Positions 33,919-46,600 of a DNA stretch of 64,000 bases are shown piece after piece. A model generated the notes under the pieces. It saw nothing but the letters and a program-made list of their open reading frames with translations. It had not been told where the DNA came from and ran no database searches. The stretch comes from Pomphorhynchus laevis. Lineage: Eukaryota > Acanthocephala > Palaeacanthocephala > Echinorhynchida > Pomphorhynchidae. The translations under genes and the position numbers were made by a program. The stretch spans positions 18,960 through 82,959 of the forward strand of contig WNNJ02003342.1 of NCBI GenBank assembly GCA_012934845.2. Reading direction: 5' to 3'. Position 1 is the first letter of the stretch; every line of letters begins with the position of its first letter.

Positions 33919-34491
33919 TGCATTATTTGCCGGTTTAACCGTAACATGAGATGATAACAGGAATAAAAGAAACTCGCTAGACTTCTTCGATTCTCTCTCA
34001 AGATATTTAAACCTCTGGATTAATTGGGATCAGAGTTGGTTCAATTTGAACATTGCTACAGATTTCGGTGAGATTATGTGTAAGAAGGTTAGGCACCATG
34101 TCGTGCATCATCGAAGGGAGCCCTCCCTGAGAACGTAAAATGCGTGCGGAAGAGTATTCAAGGTACCACACTGGCACACATACCACACTGAAGAATCTAG
34201 GGGTAGCATTGCATCACAAACTCGTTAGTCTTGTTTTTGAGTAATGTATAAGTATAACTGTTAGCAATGAGGAGGCTCACTTTAGTGATGATTAAAGGAG
34301 CTTTGAACGCTCGTTAATTAATATAATAAATATTAATTAACTTCGATAATAATTAATTAATTAATTATAAAAATTAATAACTTTAATATTAATTAACTTC
34401 GATACACCTGCCAGAGCGTATCATAAATATTTAATTTCGTGCCGATCAGTCTTCGAAACGTAGATCGTATCAAAGATACAAGCGAACAAAA
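33919..34491. other. Decayed sequence between coding-like patches
   Basis: Moderate G+C to about 34250, then AT-rich with AATTAATTAATTAA runs. Probably the tail of the RT fragment below, not readable as protein. Confidence 0.3.
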
Positions 34492-34977
34492 TCAATCAGG
34501 CGAACATCTGTATGATCTCTGTAGGTATCTCCATTTATGCTGGATTGACCTCGTCGATGATTGGTATGCTACCTGAACATCTGATCGACCGACTTTAGAC
34601 AGGCGAGCGATTAAATCCACCAGATTATCGACAGCTCCGAGAATGGATCTTTCAATATATTCTCTGCTACCAATAGATAATCCCAAGACTGATAAACCGT
34701 CATTTGTGATAGGAATAGATGCATTTGAGAAGATATTCTCAATATTAGATACGCTATGATCATGCGCATATACTCTACACTTGTAAGGGTTTATGTAGAA
34801 GCCATACCGGGGACCATGTGTTTGCAAAAACCTATATGCGTCAAACACTTCATCGGTCTGCCAACCAGGTTGCCTTCGTCTTCGTACCACAAGTGCCGTA
34901 GTGAAGGAGCATTTTCCCTTGTTCGCAAAATTAGCGAGAGAATGACGGCTGCAAATGCTAGCAACATATATATTCAA
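34492..34977 (-). mobile_element. CXC-RT element fragment (post-motif C)
   Basis: 161 codons on the minus strand: AYRFLQTHGPRYGFYINPYK (matches the LGPRYGFLINEIKC block of the 11.0-kb copy), then SVLGLSIGSREYIERSILG and VQVAYQSSTRSIQHKWRYL, the thumb of this RT family. The catalytic centre is missing or unreadable upstream. The frame is open for nearly 500 bp, so this copy is younger than the one at 26.5 kb. Confidence 0.65.
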
Positions 34978-35177
34978 ACGAGCTTTTACAACAAACTTAT
35001 TTGAAATATCTGGAGTAATTAAAAATGCAATGCAAATTTAGACAGCGTAAAATATTGAATTTTTAGAATGCCAATGGAAACCGTTTAAATTTCCATTCTT
35101 ATATGAATGAATCAATTAACAATATACATCAACTGAAATACATTAAAACATAAAAATTTAGTTTTTAATTAGCTTAC

Positions 35178-35292
35178 TAGTGATTTTGCGTCTGTATATA
35201 ACTTTTCAATCTTTTGAAATTTTGTTTGAATGTCTTCGTAAATTTCATCAATTTGCTGTGGTGTATTTGAGCTAGATTCCGATGTGTCATCT
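35178..35292 (-). CDS. Host gene A, exon 2
   Basis: Minus-strand exon between an acceptor (AAATTTTAG) and a donor (CTA/GTAAGC). After one base completing a codon it reads DDTSESSSNTPQQIDEIYED, then IQTKFQKIEKLYTDAKSL: an acidic Ser-rich stretch running into a charged helix. It starts in phase 2 and ends in phase 0. Both agree with the neighbours: the exon at 37225-37280 ends with two spare bases (TT + A = Leu), and exon 3 begins in phase 0. No homolog recognised. Confidence 0.6.
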
Positions 35293-35584
35293 CTAAAATT
35301 TAATATTTGATAGTTTATCTTTTAATTATATAATTATTTCGCGTTATTTTTATAATTATATTATAATCCTTTAATTAATGAATAGAAACAATATAAAACT
35401 CAAATTTTTACAAAATATAAAATTTTATTACAAATTGAGATATAATTTGTAAAGCAAAAATAACCCAATTTTAGACAGCGAGAATATACAAAAAGATTTT
35501 AATATGAAGCATAAATAGTAAAAATATTCATTATTTATTTCTTAGTATTTTATATTAATATTTATTGTATTTAAAAATTTATAA

Positions 35585-36365
35585 AATAGTTGATACTGAT
35601 TTATTATTGATAAATAGTTATTGGAGCTGGATCAAAGGAAAGAAGAACTTGCTCTTGATATTTCGCTAACTACTGTTAGAATCTTCAGAAAATTACTGAA
35701 GATGATTACAGAAAATTATTGTAATTTTCTGAAGATGGTAACAGAAGTTAGCGCAATATCAAAAATAATTTCCTCTTTTTTGATCAATCTCCAATAATTC
35801 TTTATCGATAATAGATCATTCTTTAAAATCATTTAAAAATGAAAAATACAAAATATGAACTAATTATTTGAGCGATAATTATGGTTTGAAGAATCGTATT
35901 ATGAATTTTGCTGCTTGGAATTTTAACTCGTTGTATAACGCCTGTGTTTTAACTTAAAGCTTTAGCCCCAGGTTTCACAACTTTCTAATTCAGCTGAAAT
36001 CGTTAATTTATCGCTAGCACCAGAATTTATCACACGATAAATTTTAGATTTTTCCTCTATCGAAATTCCATTCGAAATAGAACGAAACAATTTCAATTTA
36101 AAGATCAAAAACCAAATGATTCAATGGACTGATGTAGAATCTAATCAATGGATTGATTAGATTATTATAAATTATAAATAATTATTAGAGCTGGATCAAA
36201 GGAAATAAGAAATTCTTTTTGATATTTCGCTAATTACTGTAAGCATCTTGAGAAATTACCTTCAGAAAATGTAATTTTCTGAAAATGCTAACAGAAGTTA
36301 GCGAAATACCAAAAATAATTACTTATTTCCTTTGATCCAGCTCCAATAATTATTTAAAAATTTAT
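35585..36365 (+). repeat. Composite repeat with a hairpin MITE at each end
   Basis: Left cap: a hairpin MITE at 35622-35800 (GGAGCTGGATCAAAGGAAAG ... GATCAATCTCC). Core: 35830-36180, the non-coding sequence seen at 15890-16240. Right cap: a hairpin MITE at 36185-36350 (AGCTGGATCAAAGGAAATAA ... TTTCCTTTGATCCAGCTCC). The minus-strand copy at 45330-46010 has the same three parts in reverse order, so the three parts seem to move or be copied together. Confidence 0.8.
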
Positions 36366-36589
36366 ATTTTTCAATACATATTATATTTTATTTAAATTTA
36401 TACATTTATTGTTTTATCGAACAAAATTGTGCTTATTTTGATCAGCTTATTAATAACGATCTTATTCGTTATTCTTTTATATCTAGTTTTACCATCGATA
36501 ATCATAAAGCTCTACACTTAAAAATAAATTTAAAATAATTTATGATAAAAATCGATAATTACTATTTTGAAAATTGTTGTTTATTGGTT

Positions 36590-36770
36590 ATATTTAATCC
36601 TTATTCTAATACATTGTTATTATTTATAAATAAATTCATAAAAGTTGAGATTTTATAAAGTTCTTACCTTTAATAATCTGAATTATAGAAAATCTGAAAA
36701 TAAAATATTTTATTTTTTAAATTAAATTATATAATGCAAAATACGTTAACTCAGTTAACTGATGTGATTT
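36590..36770 (-). repeat. Pseudo-LTR-like repeat piece, reversed
   Basis: Holds CTTATTCTAATACATTGTTA, AAATTCATAAAAGTTGA and the end ACTCAGTTAACTGATGTGAT. Confidence 0.5.
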
Positions 36771-36796
36771 ATTGCTGATCTGTGACATGTATAAAG

Positions 36797-36877
36797 AGGG
36801 TCGTGATGCATTCAAAGCATTATTTCTTATATTAAACACATGTGATCAGGAAATCATCGAATCTCCTGAATTCAATG
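36797..36877 (+). CDS. Candidate exon, unassigned
   Basis: Between ATAAAG and a donor ATG/GTGTGT the frame reads GRDAFKALFLILNTCDQEII ESPEFN, which looks protein-like. The open frame continues beyond the donor to 36966. The acceptor lacks a pyrimidine tract, and the exon would lie in intron 1 of minus-strand gene A. Could be chance. Confidence 0.25.
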
Positions 36878-37224
36878 GTGTGTGCCGATGGCCAATGAAG
36901 AATGATACCGTAGCTAGTTTCTGCTGCAAAAACATATTGTGTGGTCCTCCAAAATTAACAAATTAAATGAAAGAATCCATCAAAGGATCGTCAGCACTAA
37001 TATATGCAATCAAATATTACCGAAACCATAAGAAGAGAGATAATTTTAGTACAATCTACATGATTTACTAAGCAACTGATATTTCCAGTAATTTGACAAA
37101 ATATTTTACCAATACATCATGTCCAAACTGTCAATTATACTGTCAATTCTAAGAAAATAATGAATTCATCAATAATTTTCGAATCACTGGAAATTAATCA
37201 AATTTATTGAAACTGTAAACTTAC

Positions 37225-37280
37225 AATTCTGAGGTTTGACTTGCATTGTATATCTTTTGTTCCTCTTTAGAAACATTCAT
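37225..37280 (-). CDS. Host gene A, exon 1 (start)
   Basis: Minus-strand ATG at 37280-37278 in the context CTAAAAATGA, then MNVSKEEQKIYNASQTSE and two bases before a strong donor GTAAGT. No acceptor precedes the ATG, so it reads as a first coding exon. Phase and hydrophilic composition fit the exon at 35178-35292. Gene A would then run right to left from here to 13307, with a protein of about 134 residues if no exon is missed. Confidence 0.5.
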
Positions 37281-37724
37281 TTTTAGTTATTAAAAAGATT
37301 TGAAACATACCAGTACTATTTTGGGTTATGTTACCGTAGTTACGAAAAATTATAACTTATTTTCACTTGATTTAAAGAATATGAAAAGGCAAATTTTTTC
37401 TGTATATACATTTCATTTAATATACACAGCACATCGTGTCCATTTGTATGACTATAAATAAAATATATTAAGATATGCAACAATTTGCATGTTAATATTG
37501 TTGACTTAAAATATTATGGCTGGCACTCTACATCAGTTCTGTTAACGATCCGTATTTTAAAATCGTGTGTGAGGCCATTGCATAATCTAGAAATTATCTT
37601 GGTCATTAACAAAAATTAAATTAATTATTTCTGTAATATTTATACAATTAAAATTATGTCAACCAATCCTTTTATGTAATTTTTGAATACTTCTTATAAC
37701 GTAAAAATGTATATATAAATCAAA

Positions 37725-38660
37725 TCAGCTAAATGAGTCTACGTATTTAATATAATTATAAAATAAACAAAACATAATAATGCTAAATCAAAATTTAATA
37801 ATTAAATAATAAAATAAATAATTAGTCAGTTTTAGCCAGACGCGGAAGAACGACGAATAAACACTGCTATATGCCGTTTCGTCATCACCATGACTCATCA
37901 GTGTAATTCCTTCCCACTGCTGGATGCAGCGAAGGACTAGCAGACGGCTCTATCAACGAATCATGTGAATGATGTACTAGAAAACCTATAGTAACATCAT
38001 TATTGAGTGATGAATCAGCACTAAAGCTTCACCAACTAGAATCATTAGCGCAAAGCACTGGCGAATGCTAGCGCAAGGTATCTACAGTATCGGCTAACTT
38101 CTTATATGAATTTTAAAATGATACCATTTCACGTGTGAAGCGGTATTGCTGCTTTAGCACTACAAGATGATGTTATTAGAGGTTTTCTAGCACATTATTC
38201 ACATGATTCGTTGATTGCCGCCTGCTAGTCCTCCTCTGCCTCCAGCAGTGGGAGGGAACTGACACTGATGATTCATAGTGATAACGAAACCACATCTAGC
38301 AGTGTTTATCGTCGTTCTTTCGCTTCTGGCTAAAAATGACTAACAAAATTCGCGCGGATTCTTGTCACTCTCGTTTTGAGATATTAATAAATAATTGTTA
38401 TAAGATGTTTTATAATTTATATCAAGTTAAGATAAATAATTGAAATTTAAATTAAAAGTCATTTTTATGAATTGACTAATAAATAACAGACGTTGTATCC
38501 GAATAAGGATGAGAGGTCATCAGGAGGAACTGCTATGCTATCAGGTTTCGCCACCTAATTCCTCTACCCAACATAGCAGCGGGACCAAATACGTGCTAAG
38601 GACGTATTTCCTCTGATTAAATTTGATTATATCGTATCTTATTCTAATACAAAGTATATT
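37725..38660 (+). repeat. Pseudo-LTR-like repeat split by a foldback element
   Basis: Left part AATCAGCTAAATGAGTCTAC to TTAATAATTAAATAATAAAA (37725-37822) and right part from about 38385 (TAATTTATATCAAGTTAAGA ... GAGGTCATCAGGAGGAACTG) together match 5560-5900. The foldback element at 37826-38345 interrupts it. A Naiad 3' end follows directly at 38650, so this is the 3' repeat of that Naiad copy. Confidence 0.7.
37826..38380. repeat. Foldback element with hammerhead-like cores in both arms
   Basis: Long inverted arms: AGCCAGACGCGGAAGAACGA on the left and TCGTTCTTTCGCTTCTGGCT on the right, continuing inward through ATCATGTGAATGATGTACTA / its inverse to a short centre. In the sense reading each arm carries CTGATGA-GTC-8 nt-GAC-GAAAC (left on minus, 37901-37876; right on plus, 38265-38290, with a weakened stem). 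Relatives lie at 49935-50410, 56290-56410, 57640-57910 and 62290-62460. Confidence 0.7.
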
Positions 38661-39260
38661 TATTATTATCCATCCATAAACATTTTCCGCTAATGATTTA
38701 AAATTTATTTTTAATATTATTGTGTTCATTTATATATTTTACTATTTTCTATTTGATTATAATTTTATAGTAACCTAGTTTAAAATACGTATCTATTAAA
38801 TTATTTAAATGATTTTGAAGAAAGCCAATATCATTACATATTGTTGCAATTCTTAAAATTTCATTATTTAATGTATTTTATTTTATATTATATGCTATGC
38901 ATAAATGCTCATGCAAAAATGTTTCTTGTAAATTTAAATATGTCATCTTTACGATATAAATTGATAGTAGTTTTAATAAATGTTAATTTAATTTTCATAT
39001 CTAGATATACACCTTCTTTATCATTAATATTGGTTTTGTTAAGAATAAGGCTTTCTGGATAAATTTGTTCAATATAAAAATTATTGGAATTAAATACACA
39101 TATATCATCAATGTATCGAAACATATATTTCATATATTTATATAGTTTATATTTAGTTTTTACACAGTTATGAACAAATTCATATTCTATAAAGCTTAGA
39201 AATAAGTCAGCTATAGGTGGGTCACTTGTACCTTTTATTGGAACACCTTTTATTTGGTAC
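38650..39260 (-). mobile_element. Naiad 3'-end fragment
   Basis: ORF 38909-39133 reads MKYMFRYIDDICVFNSNNFY (motif C) and KEGVYLDMKIKLTFIKTTIN, nearly identical to the 5.9-8.6-kb copy. The tail (38660-38900) follows, and motif B is decayed at about 39210-39260. Everything upstream is missing, the 5' truncation usual for target-primed insertion. Confidence 0.85.
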
Positions 39261-40603
39261 TCTACATCAAATGAAAATCATACAATGAAAATCATGTCAA
39301 CCAATCTTTTTACAATGTAAAAATGTATATATAAACATAAATCTTACAAATGCGTAATTTGTCAACTGTAAGCTGATTACTGAGAAAATAAATCACTTTA
39401 AAACATCTACAAAATAAATATGATTAAAAATAAAAGTAGGTTCAAGAGAAATATAATTTTCGAATAAGGCTAAATCGAATTGAAAACATTATTTCTTAAA
39501 TTTTATAAAAGGCGTGTTATCGACTTCAATAATGGACAATTTAAAGAGACATGACGAAACAAATCATGTATATTTCCACACGATAAAAATATTTTTATTG
39601 TGTGGGTAATTTATTATGCCTAAGCAAGGATTAGATGGCACATCAACACGTATATCAAATTATTGCTCTCCACTAAGTTGGAAACAATAAAACAACACAT
39701 AAAATATATTTTTTTAATATTTTATAAATTTTATATAAAATATATAAAAATATAGTAGATAAATATTAATACATGTTAATAAATATTAAAATATTTATAA
39801 ATTTCGAATATTTTAAATATTAAATTTATTTAGTATTTATATTTAATAATAAAATATTTTCGTATCTTCTCGCCGTACATATGTAATTTTTGCTGACCTA
39901 ATTATATTTAAATTTATAAAAATTATTAAATATTGCAAAATGTAATTTTAATAGTATTTCAAAAGCTACATTTTTAGATAAAATTTATAGTTTTACAAAA
40001 ATAGAATGTAAAACTATTGTTTTTGTTTAAAAAATGTAAGATGGTCAATTTCAGCATTTTTAATTTGATTTTCAAAAGATTTGAATGTATCTATAGATAC
40101 CAAAATGTAAAAATGTTAACTAAACAAACCATTATTTTTAAGCAATACAATGGACTACAATCAGAACAGTGTTTTGCACCGTGTACGTTAAGTAAATATA
40201 CATGTGAAAGTTGAAATATAGATGACTAGTTTTTTTATTAAGATAGCCATATTGTAACTGAACAGTGTAACATTTAAAAATTAATATATAAAATTATTCT
40301 AATATTTTAATGAAGCTTCTGATTTAAAAATATATAAACGGTTAGAAAACATATTTTGTGTTAAATTGAAAATCATTATAACTCATTTTTATGCGAGCGG
40401 ATATTGTCAAAATCTTCAAATACCAAAAGGAGTTTTGAAATTTATTGCTAAATCAGTACAGATTGACAGGAATTTTATAAATTATCTTTGACTTGACAAT
40501 ACCAGAAACATCACAAATTTCTGGTGTTGATCAAAAATTATTTAAATTATTTAAATTATTATAATTTTGAGATTCAACTGTCATTATTTCTTTTTTGTCA
40601 AAG
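39261..40603. other. Gene-free stretch between divergent genes
   Basis: 39590-39645 repeats the TAATTTATTATGCCTAAG... word seen at 14345. Otherwise A+T-rich. Any promoter or first exon of gene B should lie in 37.3-40.6 kb but was not identified; 40390-40440 is a weak coding-like candidate. Confidence 0.4.
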
Positions 40604-40692
40604 ACGAAAATCAATCAAATAAAAAGGAAATTGAGTATCGTCCACAGCTGAACACACAGCACAAGTCGAGCATTCTATACAAATACAAATAT
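40604..40692 (+). CDS. Gene B exon (first seen)
   Basis: Acceptor TTTTTTGTCAAAG, two bases, then ENQSNKKEIEYRPQLNTQHK SSILYKYKY, ending in phase 0 before GTTTGA. The donor is weak, so this is the least certain member of the 5' group. Confidence 0.35.
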
Positions 40693-43600
40693 GTTTGAAT
40701 TGAATCTGAAATGCATTAATTATCCCTAAGTTAAACTAATGTTAATTTTGAATAAAAATTGCATTCTATAAGTTATTTTGATGATATTCTAAGACGAAAC
40801 CCTTTTTTAATAAATGACGAATTTGATGTGTAATTTATTGAAGTAGATTATCTGCAATTAAATGAGCTTGCAATTTAGTATACTACGGAGTCAGAGAAGC
40901 TGCAACTTAGATCGGTGTCGTCAATAACAGTGGACAATTTCAACTTAACTTTTGTAAGCATAAGTCTACATTTTACTCGCATTTTTATATTTATATAGGA
41001 TGGACAGTTGAAATTCCAACAATTAGTTAACAACTTTAGTAAAATGCCATTAAACTATACAAATATGGTGAGATATATTAGCGCTTCATTTCAAGATATC
41101 AAATTTAATTGTTTTTTTTTTATTAATTTTCAATTTAATTGTATTAATTTAATTGTATTTATGAAATATTTTTTATCAGCCAGGAAGATATTTTGTTAGG
41201 GATATATTGTACAGTATATGGTTGTATAAAAAATAATTAAAATAAAACAATTGTACAAAATTATATTTAAAATTAATTAAATTCATAATTTAAATTCAAT
41301 ACTTTGAAATTCAATATTTTAAGACTCAATTAAAATCAATCATACAAATAACTGAGTTAGAAAATATATATTTAGACTATGGCTTCACAAACCTTTTTAA
41401 ATCGACAATGTACAAGAAAAAATACTAATTTAAGTCACACCTTAGCGAACCAATAATTTTTCAAAAACAAAATGTTTTACAATCAAAGAAAATAACTTTA
41501 AAAGTCATTCTAGAAGTCATTTTGATAGAACGTAAAGAGGGAATTCCAAAAAAGTTTATTTAATAAACGTTCTTTATTAACGTTCAATAAATAATCATTC
41601 ATTATTATCTTTTATTTTGGGAATAATTTATTAATTTAATAAACATAATTTTTTATATTGTAATATCACACTGTAACAAAAACACAAATCACATTATCAC
41701 TAATTAATAAAATGATTTATTTTAATGTATAAATGATTTATTCGTTAATAAATCACGAATTCATGAACGGATTTTTGACAGATGAGCAAATAGCATCATA
41801 TTTTTTGGAATATAAAGAAAAAAATAGAGAAACAAATTACAATTAAATATTTATCGAGTAACTATCGGCAGAATAATTTTGGCAATGGAAAGTATACATT
41901 TGGTATATTATTGGTTAGTTTATTGGTTACAATAAACTTGAATAAAACGTTTAATCAGTATAAATTTATTTAATATTTTTTATTTTACCCTTAATTAAGT
42001 AAAAACTGGATATAAGTTCTATTACATTTACAGTTTCTTTATCTGCGGTGTTTGAACAAATGCAAAATTTACCAAAATGTTCGTATCTGTTAGTACTATT
42101 AAAGATTATTATTGGGCAACGAATGGTTATAATTCGTTTAATATTACATTAGTATAATATTACTATATAATAATATTACATTTTATTGTAATATCACAAT
42201 AGTATTGTAACAAAATCACAAAGCTTAACTATCAAGCATTATTATGATTGAGCATCGACGGGTGCTATCTATTCAAATAATTGATTCGCTTAATATTACA
42301 TTAGTATAACATTACAATATAATAATATTACATTTTATTGTAATATCACAATTAAATTATAAAATTACATTAATATTACAATATTACATTTGTTATTTAT
42401 GGTTTTAAATTGAAGAATATCTTTGCAAATAATTTTTAGTTTTCCTTATGAAATGTTGTCTCGGTTACAATAAACCAGTTTTGTTGAGTAAATAGATTTT
42501 GCTAGTCATTGCTATCTGTATCATAATAAAAACGATTCCGTATCGTAAATTTGAATGTTTTGAAGAAGATAATAATGTCATTTGAAAAGCCTTACTTTAA
42601 TGACTTGTGAAATGCCAAATCCGAAGTGAAAAATATTTAAATTGAAAAATATGTAAATTAATCAGAATCAATAATTTATATAATAAGAATATTATATACA
42701 AAAAAAATAAAAAATATATGCATTTGTATTGAATAAACGAAACATTTGAACATTACACCTATGGTCATCAACGTTACAATTAATCGCAACAAATTTTTAT
42801 TATCCCCTTGCGGACAACATTTTGTGTTCGTATTTTATTCTTAAAATGCAATAATTGACATTGATTTTGAGTCTTTTGTTTAAAAGCTATAGCTTTTAAA
42901 TCTAATAATCAATTTAAATATTATTGGCAAATATTTCATATTTTAATATTTAAATATTATTTAAATATTAAATAATATTTAAATAATATTATTTAAACAT
43001 TTTTTAAATATTAAATAATATTTGAATAATATTATTTAAATATTATTATAAAAACAAATCAAGCGAATTTTCGGGATAAATTTGTATGATTAATACCAAA
43101 CATTTAGGAAAACTTTTGGGATTAATAAAAATTTAAGTATTTAGAAACTGATACACATTTAAGAAATTATCTTTGTCCTGAACATAGAAAACGGTAAAAC
43201 AAACTGATAAAATTAACAAATTAAAAACAAATCCAGTGAATTTATGGGATTAATTTGAATAGCATTGACATAAATTTGAGAAATTAATATTAACATGACA
43301 AACGATAAAACCAGAAAAGCTTTTTTCTGGATAAGAAATAAAGAATATTCAAATTTTAAATGTTAAATAAAATTGAAATTCCTCATTCTTCATAGAATTC
43401 ACCGCAATGTTCTATCAACAGTATTATTGAAGACATGTTTGTAGAATGTAAAAAATTTACATGTCATTACAGTCCACCTCATCCTCGATTGGAAGTTGTA
43501 CGGAATAATAGAGAAGCAAGAAAGCCATACATTCCTAATCTCGACTTTATAATATCAATTCAATCACGAATATATAAATTAAATAGAAATTATGAAGCAA

Positions 43601-46600
43601 AGGCGCTGTTATGGTTAGTCTAATTTGTGTCTCATATATATTTGAGATCAGCGAATTACATTATATTATTATATATACTTACAGTGAATGCGATCAAAGC
43701 TTTCTTACTCAAACAAACAGCAAAAAGAAGTTAAGTATGCATACCGGATTTAAAATGATTATTGAAGAATGGCTATCAGTGTTGAAAGTGCTTTCCAATA
43801 AACTCGAAAGAAGGTATTTAAAAAATTATTTTAGTAACATTTTGCATAACATAAAATTAATGATCTTGTAACAAAAAAATTATTACATTAAATTACTAAA
43901 TTAAATTACTGCATATACATATAAGTAGTCATATGCATATTTAAATATTTACAATATTATAAATTTTTTTAATTATTTAATTTTAATTATTTCAAATTTT
44001 CAAACGATAAAAGCTTTATCAGAAATTAATCTCTAATTAACGAGATAAAGTGATGAACACATTATCTTTAATATATCAATATTTCATATCTTTATATAGC
44101 TTAATATGTATCTATCTAATTATTTAAATGATTCTTAAGGAAACCAATATCACCTCATATAATGGCAGTTCGAATATACAACCCTACTTTCTTTTACATC
44201 AGCCTTACAAAAAATAGATACCTGAATTTCAAATATTCGGTTTATCGTCAAATATTCATTTATAAATGTTCATTTTCTGATTGTATGATGTAAGATCTAA
44301 GATTATAAGATGTAAGATTTGCGATATAACATTAAACAATGGAATATTGAACGATGTAAAATTGTACGATGTTAGATTGAAAAACGTAAGATTGCATGAT
44401 TTAAGATGCATTCAATATTGCACGATGATTCAGTTTTTTCTTTAAATACGTTATAAAGTAAATATTTTCTTCGATAAAAATATTACTTTTATCGTTCACC
44501 TAAAATTGTATGATGTTAGATTGTAAGATTGTATGATTTAAGATGCATGCAAGATTGTACGATGTTTCAGATTTTTTCTTACTTTTATCTGTCACCTAAT
44601 ATTTAATAAACGTTATTTATTAACTTTCAATAAATAATCATTTATTATTTCTTTAATATTAACTATTATTTTTGTAAATGATTTATTAATCCAATAAGCA
44701 TTATTTTTTATTTTTTAGATATAAAAAAATAATTGTTGAATTTGATATTTTCGAATTCAAAATAATTTATTTTAAATTAATAAAATTTAAGAATAGCTAA
44801 TGATGATTAATGAATGATTAAGGTTAAATCTGCAACTTAAAAGTATCATAGTGTTTATTTTAAACTTATTATTAGATTGCAAATATCACATTGTTGTTAT
44901 TTTTCAGAAGCGATTTTTATCCTGTAATTACCAATTTTCAAATCTCTACAATTGTTTTGTATACCACTATTTTATTGATTTAGAGGCAAATTTATAGAAC
45001 ATTATAAGTTAAATTTATTTTATATCAACTGTTCCAATTAAATACGGATATATTACTTATGCATTAATTTATTTTTTATTCTTTTAGAAATATCTAATAA
45101 AAATATTCGATTCAAACATTTGCATCTAAAGTGTGTAAACTCTAAGTAAAATCATATTTTTTATTAATTTTATACGTAAATGATATAATAATTATAAATA
45201 ATATTAGCAATCGATATTTTAGTTAGAATTTCAAATTTCTATCTAAATTAACGATTTGTAATTTATAAATTATTTAGTTTATAATCAGTTATTTAATTAA
45301 CTTAATTTATAATTTAAATAGTAAATTCTTATAAATAGTTGATACTGATCCATCATTGATAAATAATTAGTGGAGCTGGATCAAAGGAAATAAGTAATTA
45401 TTTTTGGTATTTCGCTAACTTCTGTTAGCATTTTCAGAAAATTACATTTTCTGAAGGTAATTTCTCAAGATGCTTACAGTAATTAGCGAAATATCAAAAA
45501 GAATTTCTTATTTCCTTTGATCCAGCTCTAATAATTATTTATAATTTATAATAATCTAATCAATCCATTGATTAGATTCTACATCAGTCCATTGAATCAT
45601 TTGGTTTTTGATCTTTAAATTGAAATTGTTTCGTTCTATTTCGAATGGAATTTCGATAGAGGAAAAATCTAAAATTTATCGTGTGATAAATTCTGGTGCT
45701 AGCGATAAATTAACGATTTCAGCTGAATTAGAAAGTTGTGAAACCTGGGGCTAAAGCTTTAAGTTAAAACACAGGCGTTATACAACGAGTTAAAATTCCA
45801 AGCAGCAAAATTCATAATACAATTCTTTAAACCATAATTATCGCTCAAATAATTAGTTCATATTTTGTATTTTTCATTTTTAAATGATTTTAAAGAATGA
45901 TCTATTATCGATAAAGAATTATTGGAGATTGATCAAAAAAGAGGAAATTATTTTTGATATTGCGCTAACTTATGTTACCATCTTCAGAAAATTACATTTT
46001 CTGAATTAATTTTTGCTTATGTTGCGGTTATTTGTTGGCGGTCGCTCTTTGTCTAATCTTCTTTACAAAGAGTGACATGTACTTAATTTTGCAAAGTTTT
46101 GGACAAAAAATCTGTTTGACTGGAAAAAAGTCTGTTTGACTGGAAGCTACTTAACAACAATGAAGTGTCAGAAGAGCTATCCAAATGCTGTATGCACTTT
46201 ATTTCTAAAGCCTTCATGAAAGAAAACCAGCAAACGGTCCAAAATTAGTGAAGCTTTTATTTGTCTAATCTTCTTTGCATTTAACGTTCCGAGTTTTCGA
46301 TTTCTATACATATGTTTTAAAACTTTAATACTATTTAGGTATTAGATTATCATGTAAAATGAGTGTTGACAAACCTACGGGTCTAATAAATGCAACCATT
46401 ATGGTTGTAATTTGTAATTACATTTTATATAAGGACACTTAAATTGCATACTCGTCGCCAACAAAAGGTCACTTGGCCGTTATATTTTGCCACATTCCTT
46501 AGTATTAACAGTTCGGTTTTTCATGAATCAACTAATAGTTCTATCTGATTTTCAGTATATTGTGAGATTACTTCATTATTTCCCCATAACGTATATCGTC

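Larger units (their letters stand above)
13538..35177 (-). other. Predicted 21.6-kb intron of host gene A
   Basis: Bounded by GTAAGC (minus strand, at 35177-35172) and CAG at 13540-13538. It holds almost every dead element of the first half of the window, the U2 snRNA gene and the DLGAP-like pseudogene. If further small exons exist inside, they were not found. Confidence 0.35.

Noticed and set aside
40017-40214. 65-codon plus-strand ORF upstream of gene B
   Set aside because: No acceptor or donor with suitable phase and biased composition; could not be tied to gene B.
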